Source: Xylocopa sonorina | Taxonomy: Eukaryota; Arthropoda; Insecta; Hymenoptera; Apidae | Assembly: GCF_050948175.1 (NCBI RefSeq) | Contig: NC_135194.1 | Location: 4,642,033 to 4,706,032 of the forward strand | Length of the DNA stretch: 64,000 bases | Direction: 5' to 3' | Shown: positions 11,196-20,064 of the stretch, piece by piece | How positions within the stretch are numbered: position 1 is the first letter of the stretch | Layout: each line of letters opens with the position of its first letter | The notes under the pieces: model-generated | What the model was told of the DNA's origin: nothing | Databases searched by the model: none | The model's input: only the letters and a program-made list of their open reading frames with translations | Position numbers and translations under genes: made by a program

Positions 11196-13987
11196 CCACC
11201 CCCCTTGGAAAAAGAATCTCGGCCATGCCGAGATCTCTTGTCTGCTGGGTAGATTTCGGGATGCTGGATCCTTCTCTTGGTCCTGTCGGCTGGATGCTGC
11301 GGAATCTGAGGTTTTTCGCCTGGTTGATCCTGGCGATAACGTTTGGAGATTGGACCGTGACTGCGGGCTTCCTTCGGATTGCAGGCACTTTCGTCGCTTT
11401 CACTTTCAGCGTTCGTTTGAATGTCACTGCTCTCACTGACTTCATTTTCAGTTTTTCGCACTTTTCTTTCACTAGCATCCACACTCTGCATACTATGCAT
11501 TCGTTTACAAATTTTGATTTTGTTCGTATGAACAATTTTATGGCGCCCTTTTACATTCAGCTTAACATTACAATTGCCCAAAATTTCGAGGATACGGTAC
11601 GGTCCAGAATACTGTGCCTGGAACTTATGTTTGTTCGGCTCTTTTAAAAGATAGACCCATTGGCCTACCTCGAAGTTTTGGACATTGAGATTTCGGTCAT
11701 AATAATATTTAGAACGGCGTTTCGCATTGTCTAGATTGGCTTTAGCCAAATCCTGAGATTTCGAGATTTTCTCCTGAAGTTGTATAAGATAGTCGCTATA
11801 AGTTTCGTTATCAGAGCTGTCCTGAAAAGGAGTGGCTGACGGCGTCCTAGCTATCCTGCCGAACACTAGTTCGTGTGGGGTGTATAATGTACCCTCGTGC
11901 ACACTGGTGTTGTATGAAAACATTGCGTACGGTAACCAATTCACCCAATCGTTACTCGACTCTATGTAATGCTTCAGATATTCGGCCAGGACGTGGTGAG
12001 ATCGTTCAACGGACCCGTTTGTCTGTGGATGGAACGCAGTGGACTTGTATTGCTTAATACGGAATTTGATTGCTATGGCTTTAATCAAGCTATTTATAAA
12101 GTTCGAACCTTGGTCCGTGAGTATGCCTTTCGGGCATCCGAACTTACAAATGAATTCTTTTATTAAAGCTTCGGCAATGTCTACTGCGGTGGTGGTTTTG
12201 AGAGGAACTGCGATTGAGTATTTAGTGAGGAGATCTTGGATCGTGAGGATACTTGTATAACCGTCGGAAGTTTCGGGAAGAGGACCCATTACGTCCATTG
12301 AAATCTTATCGAATGCCCTGCCAGGGGTGTCGGTTAAAGTGAGAGGCTGTCTGGTCTTCACCCGGACCAGTTTCTCTGTCTGACAACTTTTACATTTGCC
12401 AATATATTCTTGTATTTGTGTTTTCATGTTTGGCCAAAAGTATTGTTGTCTGATGCGAGAATAAGTTTTATTAACCCCTTTGTGACCTCCCACAGGGGAG
12501 TCGTGGTTTTCTCTTATTATTTTCAGTCGCTCTTCGACCGAAGGGGTTTTAATGAGGCCCTGGCAGACCGTAATCTGGACAGTTGTTTCGTAGAACAGGT
12601 CCTGAAGGATTTTCTGGATTCGGGACCAGGATACGGAGTCTAGATAGGTTTGTGCGATACTAAATGTTTGTAATTGTAATTCGTTTACAACGTCGCACAA
12701 GGATCTAAATGTTTCTATTACGGTCTGGAAATTGATTGATCTGGTGGAATGTTCGACGATTGGAAGCTGGATTTGGAATTCGTTTCCGATTTGTATGACT
12801 TTGGCTTTGGTAAGAACGTGATTTTTGTTTGGAAGGAATTTTTCAGCGTTCGCTAGATCTTTGGCGCCCGTGTCATAGGGGTGCCCAGATTGCGTGACGA
12901 AGACAACTACATTGTCTCGTCGCGTTGATAATGCGTCACGGCTGAAATTAAATAGAGGTTCGCGTCGGAAAAATTCATTTGGAGCAGGAGTATAGAAGTC
13001 GGTGCTGTCGCTGGCGACTTGCGGAGGTGGTGCTGTGTTGGTACGGAAGGACGTGCCTGGAGTCGGTAATTCAGGTTCTGATGTTACCGGAGTAGGAGGA
13101 GGCGCTAGTGTGGTATACTTTTTACGGGTTTCCGGAGGCACATCGAAGATGTCGTCCTCCGAGTTTTCTGAATACGAGAGCGGAAAAATTTGAGCGGGAT
13201 TCCGCGACAATGCGTCCGCATTAAGGTTCGTTTTTCCACTTTTATAGACCATCTCGTAGTCAAATTCCGCTAACTTAAGCCTCCACCGTACGAGTCTACT
13301 TGACGGGTCCTTGACCGAATTCATCCACACTAACGGTCGATGGTCGGTAACGAGTTTGAATTGATTACCGTATATGTATGGACGAAAGTAATGGACGGCG
13401 TAGACAATCGCCAGACACTCCTTCTCGATCGTGGAGTAGTTTTTCTCCGCAGCGTTTAACAGTCGCGACGTGTACGCGATTGGCAAATCGCGGCCTATTG
13501 GTCCTTGACTCAAGATAGCACCAATAGCTTCGGCGGACGCGTCGGTCGTTATCACGAATGGTTGTTTAAAGTTGGGGTACTGCAAGATAGGCGCTTCGCA
13601 TAGGCAATCTCGGAGTTTGACGAATGAATTCTCTTGCTCGTTACGCCATACAAAGGGCGCGTCTTTTTTTAACAAATTTGTAAGTGGCTTAGCAATATTG
13701 GAAAAATTTGCGATGAACCGCCTGTAGTATCCCGCGAGCCCGAGGAATTGTTTGATCTGTTTCGCGTTGCGCGGGCGCGGAAAATTTTTGACGGCGCTAA
13801 TTTTCGCAGGGTCAGGTTTTACACCGTGCTCACTGATAATATGACCCAAATAGCTTACTTCTCTCCTCAAGAATTCGCACTTATCCGGCTGCAATACTAA
13901 ATTAGCTTCTTTGAGCCGTTGAGTTAATTTATCGAATTTAAGTCGATGTTCTTGAAGAGAGCTAGCGTAGATAACAATGTCGTCCAA
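10904..13987 (-). CDS. pol: pol 3' part of E2: RT thumb side, RNase H, integrase
   Basis: This is the E2 pol portion downstream of the nested insertion, 1,027 codons with no internal stop. It begins with LDD of the RT active site (L at 13985-13987) and continues IVIYASS. RNase H lies at about residues 145-262, with TTDAS, STIEKE, TDHRPL and NADALSR carrying the acidic catalytic residues. After a proline-rich linker comes integrase: an HHCC finger (H495, H502, C532, C535), core D565, D625 and E661 with exactly 35 residues between the last two, and a GPY/F module near 793-810. The final 97 codons run through the polypurine tract into the LTR. The product would make cDNA and integrate it. An open frame continues upstream into the E3 LTR, but those nine codons are not part of E2. 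Confidence 0.96.
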   Translation of the reverse strand: MDDIVIYASSLQEHRLKFDKLTQRLKEANLVLQPDKCEFLRREVSYLGHIISEHGVKPDPAKISAVKNFPRPRNAKQIKQFLGLAGYYRRFIANFSNIAKPLTNLLKKDAPFVWRNEQENSFVKLRDCLCEAPILQYPNFKQPFVITTDASAEAIGAILSQGPIGRDLPIAYTSRLLNAAEKNYSTIEKECLAIVYAVHYFRPYIYGNQFKLVTDHRPLVWMNSVKDPSSRLVRWRLKLAEFDYEMVYKSGKTNLNADALSRNPAQIFPLSYSENSEDDIFDVPPETRKKYTTLAPPPTPVTSEPELPTPGTSFRTNTAPPPQVASDSTDFYTPAPNEFFRREPLFNFSRDALSTRRDNVVVFVTQSGHPYDTGAKDLANAEKFLPNKNHVLTKAKVIQIGNEFQIQLPIVEHSTRSINFQTVIETFRSLCDVVNELQLQTFSIAQTYLDSVSWSRIQKILQDLFYETTVQITVCQGLIKTPSVEERLKIIRENHDSPVGGHKGVNKTYSRIRQQYFWPNMKTQIQEYIGKCKSCQTEKLVRVKTRQPLTLTDTPGRAFDKISMDVMGPLPETSDGYTSILTIQDLLTKYSIAVPLKTTTAVDIAEALIKEFICKFGCPKGILTDQGSNFINSLIKAIAIKFRIKQYKSTAFHPQTNGSVERSHHVLAEYLKHYIESSNDWVNWLPYAMFSYNTSVHEGTLYTPHELVFGRIARTPSATPFQDSSDNETYSDYLIQLQEKISKSQDLAKANLDNAKRRSKYYYDRNLNVQNFEVGQWVYLLKEPNKHKFQAQYSGPYRILEILGNCNVKLNVKGRHKIVHTNKIKICKRMHSMQSVDASERKVRKTENEVSESSDIQTNAESESDESACNPKEARSHGPISKRYRQDQPGEKPQIPQHPADRTKRRIQHPEIYPADKRSRHGRDSFSKGGGVTSGVPPATLRRPPHHPQHPYPEPLHTGHPPTRRPYRRRQRYEREEGCSMPRPRAISTHEGEDFTPYYKGEELSDTYWVESPAITKPYTYFSYMWD
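11196..11206 (-). other. Polypurine tract of E2
   Basis: AAGGGGGGTGG on the minus strand, abutting the 3' LTR. It is identical to the tract in E1 and E3. Confidence 0.85.
13984..13987. other. Target-site duplication of E3, left copy (CCAA)
   Basis: CCAA at 13984-13987 is repeated at 23239-23242 after E3. The corresponding uninterrupted RT sequence has a single copy (GTCGTCCAAATAG on the plus strand), which fixes both ends of E3 and the 4-bp duplication. Confidence 0.95.
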
Positions 13988-14337
13988 TGTAACGTCAGGC
14001 GTACCGCCTGCCACCCTCCGGCGTCCACCTCATCATCCCCAGCATCCGTATCCGGAGCCCCTGCACACGGGCCACCCGCCGACTCGCCGTCCCTACAGAA
14101 GGAGACAAAGGTACGAGAGGGAAGAGGGATGCAGCATGCCGCGCCCACGCGCGATCTCCACACACGAGGGGGAGGACTTCACCCCGTATTACGAGGGCGA
14201 GGAGCTCTCCGACACGTACTGGGTCGAATCCCCAGCAATCACGAAGCCCTATACGTACTTCTCGTACATGTGGGATTAGAATAAGCACACTACTCACCTA
14301 TGTACATACACACCAACACACACCTAGATTTAAGTGA

Positions 14338-14354
14338 ATATATGTATATATTTT
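14338..14354 (+). promoter_or_regulatory. Candidate TATA region of the E3 5' LTR
   Basis: An AT-rich stretch with GTATATATTTT sits just upstream of an abrupt change to GC-rich sequence. It is present in all LTR copies at the same place. An RNA start some 25-35 bases downstream would be typical, but nothing else in the sequence proves it. Confidence 0.4.
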
Positions 14355-14570
14355 ATTCATGCACGGTTATGTTCCGTGCACTCGCGCGCACACTCGACGC
14401 TCGCGGCTCACGCTTAACGCGGGCCGCGCCCCACTCCGAACGGCCGCCCCACCACGAGGGCCGAGCGGCCGCCCTACTCCGACCGTCCGCCCCACCGCGA
14501 GGGCCCAGCGACTCGCGCGCCGCGCGACCCGAGGAGGTCGCGGACGCGAGATCCGAGAGTCAGTTCGCGT

Positions 14571-14705
14571 CTCATCTCCGAACCGGAGAGTTCCAATCTC
14601 GCCTCCGAACGGAGGAGTTCCAATCTCACCTCCGAACGGGAGAGTTGGTATCTCATCTCCGAACTGGAGAGTTCATATCTCATCTCCGAACCGAGGAGTT
14701 CTAAT
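14571..14705 (+). repeat. 27-bp minisatellite inside the E3 5' LTR, 5 units
   Basis: Five tandem 27-bp units, repeated identically at 22153-22287 in the 3' LTR. Read in frame they give a HLRTGEFQS-like nonapeptide repeat, which I regard as a by-product of the 27-bp period. Confidence 0.92.
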
Positions 14706-15141
14706 CCAGCATCCGAACGATGCACTTCCGATCCGAGCAATAGGCTCATTCGCAACGAGCAATTAGCTCTAATGCATTCGTCTCTATCCATACTCCCATA
14801 GCGGAGTCCGTTCGATACTTTATACTACTTCTAATTCTCATTGTAATCGCTAGTCAGTAACTTAGAATTTAGTCAAGTGTATCTAGTATAGTGAAATCAT
14901 AGAATATAGTTTATTTTTACCAGATTCAAAGTATCTTTATTCGAGTTCAAATACAATTCCTTAATTCTAATCCACGGGTACGCTCGCGATTATTCTAATT
15001 CTATATCTCATCTACGATAGTCTTGAGGCTCGACGACTAGAGCGAACCAGCGCTTAGTTGCTCCATCCTCACTTCTACCGTGTACAGAATATCTTGCGCC
15101 CAGGTCGATCCCGGTAAGCTAGAGCGAACCAACGCTTAGCC

Positions 15142-15518
15142 GTGCCGTATTCAACCGAAGTTCAAGTATTCTCGATGAGCCTTGCACCTCCGACAAAGCG
15201 TACACGACGCGCGGGGAGGAGAGAGTTCATTCGTCGTCTCGCTCGGGAATACGTGGGTGATGCACCAGAATATTCAATTTCCTACGTTCGAGTCCTGGTT
15301 CCTGTGAAGGAAGTTTCCTTCGCCGCACGACCCGTACGAGTCGCCAATCGTCAGGGCCAAACGCCGATACCTGCCAGCCGGAGTCAACCCGCCTGGACGC
15401 TTATTCCCGTAGACGTACCTCCGTTCCAGCCGTACGCCGCCGCCATCCCAGTTGCGGATCCAAGGCGTTCCAGGTACCTGGAAAGAGAAATCAGACAGCG
15501 GAATCAAGCCTTCGCAAG
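15142..15518 (+). other. Open frame in the LTR ending at a splice donor (possible leader exon)
   Basis: A frame open through the U5-side half of the LTR ends at AAG|GTAAGTT, an excellent splice-donor match (GT at 15519-15520). The frame stays open in E1 and E2 although they lack an 81-bp (27-codon) segment. The first ATG (15175, codons MSLAPPTK) exists only in E3; E1 and E2 have ACG there. Its C-terminal part is basic (RRSRYLEREIRQRNQAFA). If the donor were joined to the AG at 15688-15689 the frame would run into gag without a stop. No known domain is recognised. It may be a real leader exon or chance; upstream ATGs in the LTR argue against efficient use. Confidence 0.35.
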
Positions 15519-15524
15519 GTAAGT
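15519..15524 (+). promoter_or_regulatory. Candidate 5' splice site (GTAAGT) in the LTR
   Basis: CAAG|GTAAGTTT matches the metazoan donor consensus. It is conserved in every LTR copy: 2358 in E1, minus strand 9744-9745 and 26496-26497 in E2, and 23101 in the E3 3' LTR. Confidence 0.45.
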
Positions 15525-15656
15525 TTAGTGTTAGTTACCGTTTTATCGAGTCCGAAACGCCAACGAACCCGGTCCGGACGCAATTCGCGTTATTTTCGGG
15601 AACGGTTACGACTTTGTGCCACCGTTGCGAGCGCAACCGCACCTCGGGACGTGACA

Positions 15657-15738
15657 CGAAAGTTATTTTTGGTGACAGCGGTGGGATAGCCACGCGTTTC
15701 CTCCGGAAATTCCGCCGAAAGGAACCGCGAAACTAGAT
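15657..15738 (+). other. Leader of E3 between 5' LTR and gag
   Basis: An 82-bp leader holding the primer binding site and a possible splice acceptor (AG 15688-15689). It ends at ATG 15739, chosen as gag start because it is the first ATG of the long frame and is conserved in E2. Confidence 0.8.
15670..15687 (+). other. Primer binding site of E3
   Basis: TGGTGACAGCGGTGGGAT starts with TGG. Its complement has the shape of a tRNA 3' end: a CCCAC half of the T stem, seven acceptor bases, a discriminator A and CCA. A serine- or leucine-type tRNA would fit the T-stem sequence, but identity is inferred. It begins 13 bases after the LTR end, a longer gap than usual. The same 18 bases occur in E2. Confidence 0.72.
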
Positions 15739-17058
15739 ATGGCAACCCGGACTCCGACAAAAACGCGCCAGCAGACACAGCGAGCCGCCGCGATGGCCGA
15801 TTCCGAACGCGAAAAACGCACTAGCAGAACGCTTGATTTCCAAGACGCTATCGCCGAGCCTCTTCCTAGTACCGCGCAACCAAATACTTCCGCGAAAAAT
15901 ACGAAAGCGACCGATCCGAGTAATGCCGCGTTGCTCCAGCAAATAGAAATTTTACGTCGTGAATTAGAATCTATTCGCAGAACGCCTGATTTAACGCGCG
16001 ACGATACCGTTTCGCTGGATATTCCTCGGGGAAATCCGCTTTCCGCACATAATTCGAGCTCTGATTTCAATACAAATAGTTCGCAACACGACGAGCTATC
16101 GCTTAAGCAGGCCCTCGAAGCCGTGCCGACATTCGACGGTCAGAACATTCCCATTCTTCAGTTTACCCGAGCGTGTAAACGCGCTTATGAGCTTATCCCT
16201 AATGGGTGCGAGCGAACCTTCACACGCCTGCTTAAGGGAAAACTCAAGGGTCGTGCCTACGCCGCGCTAGAAGACGAGCCGTGTTACACAATACTCGAAT
16301 TAACGGACGTTCTTCGCAGCACATTTTGCTCCGTAAAATCAGCTCATCATTATCGGGGTGAACTTGCCAATATATTTATGCGCGCGAACGAGCACATTCT
16401 AGATTACATCGGTCGAGTAAAAGATCTTAGAACCGCTATAATTGATTGCGAGAGGCTTGCTCGACGAGACACACCGGAATCGCTCGATGACGTAGACGCG
16501 CTCACCCTACAATGTTTTAAAGACGGTCTCATTCCGGAAATTCGAATGCAAATGACTATAAGTTCATTCGGTACATTGCGAGAAACGTTCGCTCGAGCGC
16601 GGGAGCTCTATCAAATGCACGAACGTGATTGCAACCGGCTAGGTAGATCGCGTGTCGCGCGACCAGAATCGCGCGAAAAACCAGCCGAAATTATTTGCCG
16701 AAAATGCAATAATATCGGACATTACGCGACCGAGTGTCGGCTCAGACCGCCATCGCCGTACCGACCGCAGGAATACTTGCGATCCAGGGACGTACCGCCT
16801 CCTACTCGAGGCCCCGCGTACGAACAACCAAGACAAATCGTAGCCAGGGACGCGCCCAAATTTTGTCGCTATTGCAAGACCCCGGGGCACGAAATAGGCG
16901 AGTGCCGCAAAAGGCAGTACAACAACGCGGTAAATAAAAATTCGGGAAACGACAATGGCCTCCGCACCCGCCGCGAGACAGGTGGCGAGGCCGCGCACCA
17001 AGTCCGTCCTCTCGCCGCGAACAACTCCAACGCGGAAATCGACGAAACGCCGCGATAA
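15739..17058 (+). CDS. gag: Gag polyprotein of E3, 439 aa
   Basis: This is the structural protein forming the virus-like particle that packages element RNA. Residues 1-125 are polar, with a short heptad-like leucine/isoleucine segment near 64-80 (LLQQIEILRRELESI). A capsid-like region follows (about 126-300), starting at the motif PTFDGQNIPILQF. Two CCHC zinc knuckles lie near the C-terminus: C320, C323, H328, C333 and C376, C379, H384, C389, with the CX2CX4HX4C spacing of retroelement nucleocapsids. The frame has no internal stop. pol follows in the -1 frame and overlaps the end of gag; a slippery site sits at 16944-16950. The E2 copy has the same length and only scattered substitutions, so gag looks functional in both. 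Confidence 0.95.
   Translation: MATRTPTKTRQQTQRAAAMADSEREKRTSRTLDFQDAIAEPLPSTAQPNTSAKNTKATDPSNAALLQQIEILRRELESIRRTPDLTRDDTVSLDIPRGNPLSAHNSSSDFNTNSSQHDELSLKQALEAVPTFDGQNIPILQFTRACKRAYELIPNGCERTFTRLLKGKLKGRAYAALEDEPCYTILELTDVLRSTFCSVKSAHHYRGELANIFMRANEHILDYIGRVKDLRTAIIDCERLARRDTPESLDDVDALTLQCFKDGLIPEIRMQMTISSFGTLRETFARARELYQMHERDCNRLGRSRVARPESREKPAEIICRKCNNIGHYATECRLRPPSPYRPQEYLRSRDVPPPTRGPAYEQPRQIVARDAPKFCRYCKTPGHEIGECRKRQYNNAVNKNSGNDNGLRTRRETGGEAAHQVRPLAANNSNAEIDETPR
16944..16992 (+). promoter_or_regulatory. -1 ribosomal frameshift signal (gag/pol) of E3
   Basis: GGGAAAC at 16944-16950 is placed as G GGA AAC in the gag frame, the canonical X XXY YYZ heptamer. After a 6-base spacer comes a stem-loop: GGCCTC (16957-16962) pairs with GAGGCC (16987-16992) and, inside it, CACC (16965-16968) pairs with GGTG (16981-16984). 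The pol frame has a stop at 16935-16937 and is open from there on. The whole arrangement is conserved in E2. Confidence 0.85.
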
Positions 17059-20000
17059 ACATAACCGGAAAAACTAGCACGCCAAACGTAATTCTAAAAT
17101 CCGATCTTCTAATTTCACCAACTCGCTTCATGGTGGACAATGGGGCGGAAATAAATATTATAAAACGTTCGGCTCTAAAAGCATCCGCGCGAATCGATAA
17201 GTCCGAGATCGTAATAATAACAGGGGTAACCGATGGCAAAACCGCAACCTTAGGGACGGTGAATCTTGTCATTTTCGGTCGCGTCGTCCCTTTTAATGTG
17301 GTCGAGGATGATTTTCCCCTTAAACCAAGCGGGATCCTCGGCTCCGGGTTCTGTATGGACGCAGAAATCTCTTTTCCAAATAAAATAATCAAATGGAATG
17401 GTAAGAGAATTCCTTTCGAAGACGATATCGAAACACTCGAGGAACCGTCAACGGACTCGAAAATAAAGCCTCTCCTATCGCCGAAACGTAAACAAGCGCC
17501 GCGCACGGAATCTATTCCCCCTCCGCCGCCGCGCCCGCCGCGTAAATCATCGCCTCCGCTGAAACGCGATGCAGCAACGAAATCGAAGCTTCGAACGCAA
17601 GACAAAGCAGCTTCTCCGAAGTCAGGAGACCGTATCTCCATTCCGCCGAGATCAAATATCGGTATCAAGGTTCCGCGTAGTTAATTCGAACCTCGCGGAA
17701 GGTATAATTCCCCGTATCGATCTTGCGCCGGGTATATTTTTCGGAAACGCTCTCGTCAGAGTAATTCGGGGCAAAGCGGTAACTCGAATAATTAATTCAT
17801 CCGACCGCGCCGTCGAAATCGCGTTACCCAGAAATCGTACTTGAGCCACGCGCAAAATCATGACTCCCCTCCACGAGGAGGATAGTCCGTCGCTCTATCC
17901 GTTTTTTCTAAATCTACTAAATCTAACGTATCCGCCGTACCGATCGGCTCATCCCAAAAAGGGAAAACTTCTATTTCTTTCTCGAGTCAGACACCATACT
18001 CGACAATCGAAACTCCTCCTTCGCGTTGCAAAATCGCGAATGTTCAACCGATCTCTTATGCTCAGGCGGTTAAAAATAATATACAACAGGCGCCGTTAAA
18101 ACAAACATCGAAATCCGCCCAATCCTTCGAAATCTCGCCTAGACCGAATTCTTAGTCTCCTCCGTCTCGACCACCTCAACGCAGAGGAAAGAGAGCACGT
18201 CGTCCGTCTCGTTCAAAGCACGCAGGAGCTTTTTCACATTGAGGGGGATAAATAGGACATACGTCAGCAACCACGCACAAGATTTCCAACCGTCGACGAC
18301 CGCCCCGTCAATGTGAAACAATACGTTTCCCACCAGCTCATAAGGAGGAGATTCGACGACAAGTCGACAAATTTTTACAAAATGGTGTCATCTCTCCGTC
18401 AAAATCACCATATAATTCGCCATTGTGGGTTGTCCCAAAGAAACCGGACTCCTTGGGCAACAGCAATGGCGCGTCGTCATCGACTACCGCGCACTCAATG
18501 AGAAATCTGTCGCCGATGCCTATCCCCTCCCTTGCATTACCGAGATACTTGATCAAGCTCGGGAGTGCGAAGTATTTTAGTACATTCGATCTCGCGAGCG
18601 GATTTCACCAGATCCAAATGGAGCCCGCCGATGCTCCTAAAACTGCTTTTCGACGCCTCACGGGCATTATGAATTTAAAAGAATGCCATTCGGATTAAAA
18701 AATGCGCCAGCGACGTTCCAAACGACTTATGGACAATGTCCTGTCCGGCCTCCAGGGGAACGAAATTTTCGTCTATTTGGACGACATTGTTATCTACGCT
18801 AGCTCTCTTCAAGAACATCGACTTAAATTCGATAAATTAACTCAACGGCTCAAAGAAGCTAATTTAGTATTGCAGCCGGATAAGTGCGAATTCTTGAGGA
18901 GAGAAGTAAGCTATTTGGGTCATATTATCAGTGAGCACGGTGTAAAACCTGACCCTGCGAAATTAGCGCCGTCAAAAATTTTCCCGCGCCCCGCGCAACG
19001 CGAAACAGATCAAACAATTCCTCGGGCTCGCGGGATACTACAGGCGGTTCATCGCAAATTTTTCCAATATTGCTAAGCATCTAACGAATTTGTTAAAAAA
19101 GGACGCGCCCTTTGTATGCGTAACGAGCATGAGAATTCATTCGTCAAACTCCGAGATTGCCTATGCGAAGCGCCTATCTTGCAGTACCCCAAATTTAAAC
19201 AACCATTCGTGATAACGACCGACGCGATCCCGCCGAAGCTATTGTGCTATCTTGAGTCCAAGGACCAATAGGCCGCGACTTGCCAATCGCGTACACGTCG
19301 CGACTGTTAAACGCTGCGGAGAAAAACTACTCCACGATCGAGAGGAGTATCTGGCGATTGTCTACGCCGTCCATTACTTTCGTCCATACATATACGGTAA
19401 TCAATTCAAACTCGTTACCGACCATCGACCGTTAGTGTGGATGAATTCGGTCAAGGACCCGTCAAGTAGACTCGTACGGTGGAGGCTTAAGTTAGCAGAA
19501 TTTGACTACGAGATGGTCTATAAAAGTGGAAAAACGAACCTTAATGCGGACGCATTGTCGCGGAATCCCGCTCAAATTTTTTCCCGCTCTCGTATTCAGA
19601 AAACTCGGAGGACGACATCTTCGATGTGCCTCCGGAAACCGTAAAAGTATACCACACTAGCGCCTCCTCCTACTCCGGTAACATCAGAACCTGATTACCG
19701 ACTCCAGGCACGTCCTTCCGTACCAACACAGCACCACCTCCGCAAGTTCGCCAGCGACAGCACCGACTTCTATACTCCTGCTCCAAATGAATTTTTCCGA
19801 CGCGAACCTCTATTTAATTTCAGCCGTGACGCATTATCAACGCGACGAGACAATGTAGTTGTCTTCGTCACGCAATCTGGGCACCCCTATGACACGGGCG
19901 CCAAAGATCTAGCAAACGCTGAAAAATTCCTCCTAAACAAAAATCACGTCCTTACCAAAGCCAAAGTCATACAAATCGGAAACGAATTCCAAATCCAGCT

Positions 20001-20064
20001 TCCAATCATCGAACATTCCACCAGATCAATCAATTTCCAGACCGTAATAGAAACATTCAGATCC
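16945..20064 (+). pseudogene. pol: Broken pol of E3: protease, RT and RNase H with clustered frameshifts
   Basis: Homologous segments lie in changing frames. The aspartic protease starts at MVDNGAEINIIK (17130), where the usual catalytic DTG reads DNG. RT pieces include the catalytic FVYLDD (near 18770-18787) and the RT end IISEHGVKPDP. RNase H pieces run at 19252-19644 (TDHRPL, NADALSR). Against E2 there are single-base indels near 17671 (extra T), 17827 (extra C), 18254 (missing T), 18324 (missing C), 18460 (missing A) and 18556 (extra A), plus others and many substitutions up to about 19.75 kb. As given, this segment cannot encode a continuous protein. It may be real decay acquired by recombination or low-quality assembly of a repeat. 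Confidence 0.88.

Larger units (their letters stand above)
13988..15656 (+). repeat. 5' LTR of E3 (1,669 bp)
   Basis: It runs TGTAACGTCAGG...GGGACGTGACA. It has five 27-bp units (14571-14705), an 81-bp segment at about 15333-15413 absent from E1 and E2, and a GTAAGT donor consensus at 15519. The offset to the 3' LTR is 7,582 bp throughout. The first 292 bp repeat the pol C-terminus but are not expected to be translated in this position. Confidence 0.95.

Noticed and set aside
15280..15310. tRNA-like internal promoter: CGTTCGAGTCC resembles a Pol III B box
   Set aside because: The flanks do not pair into a T arm and I find no A box or tRNA fold around it.
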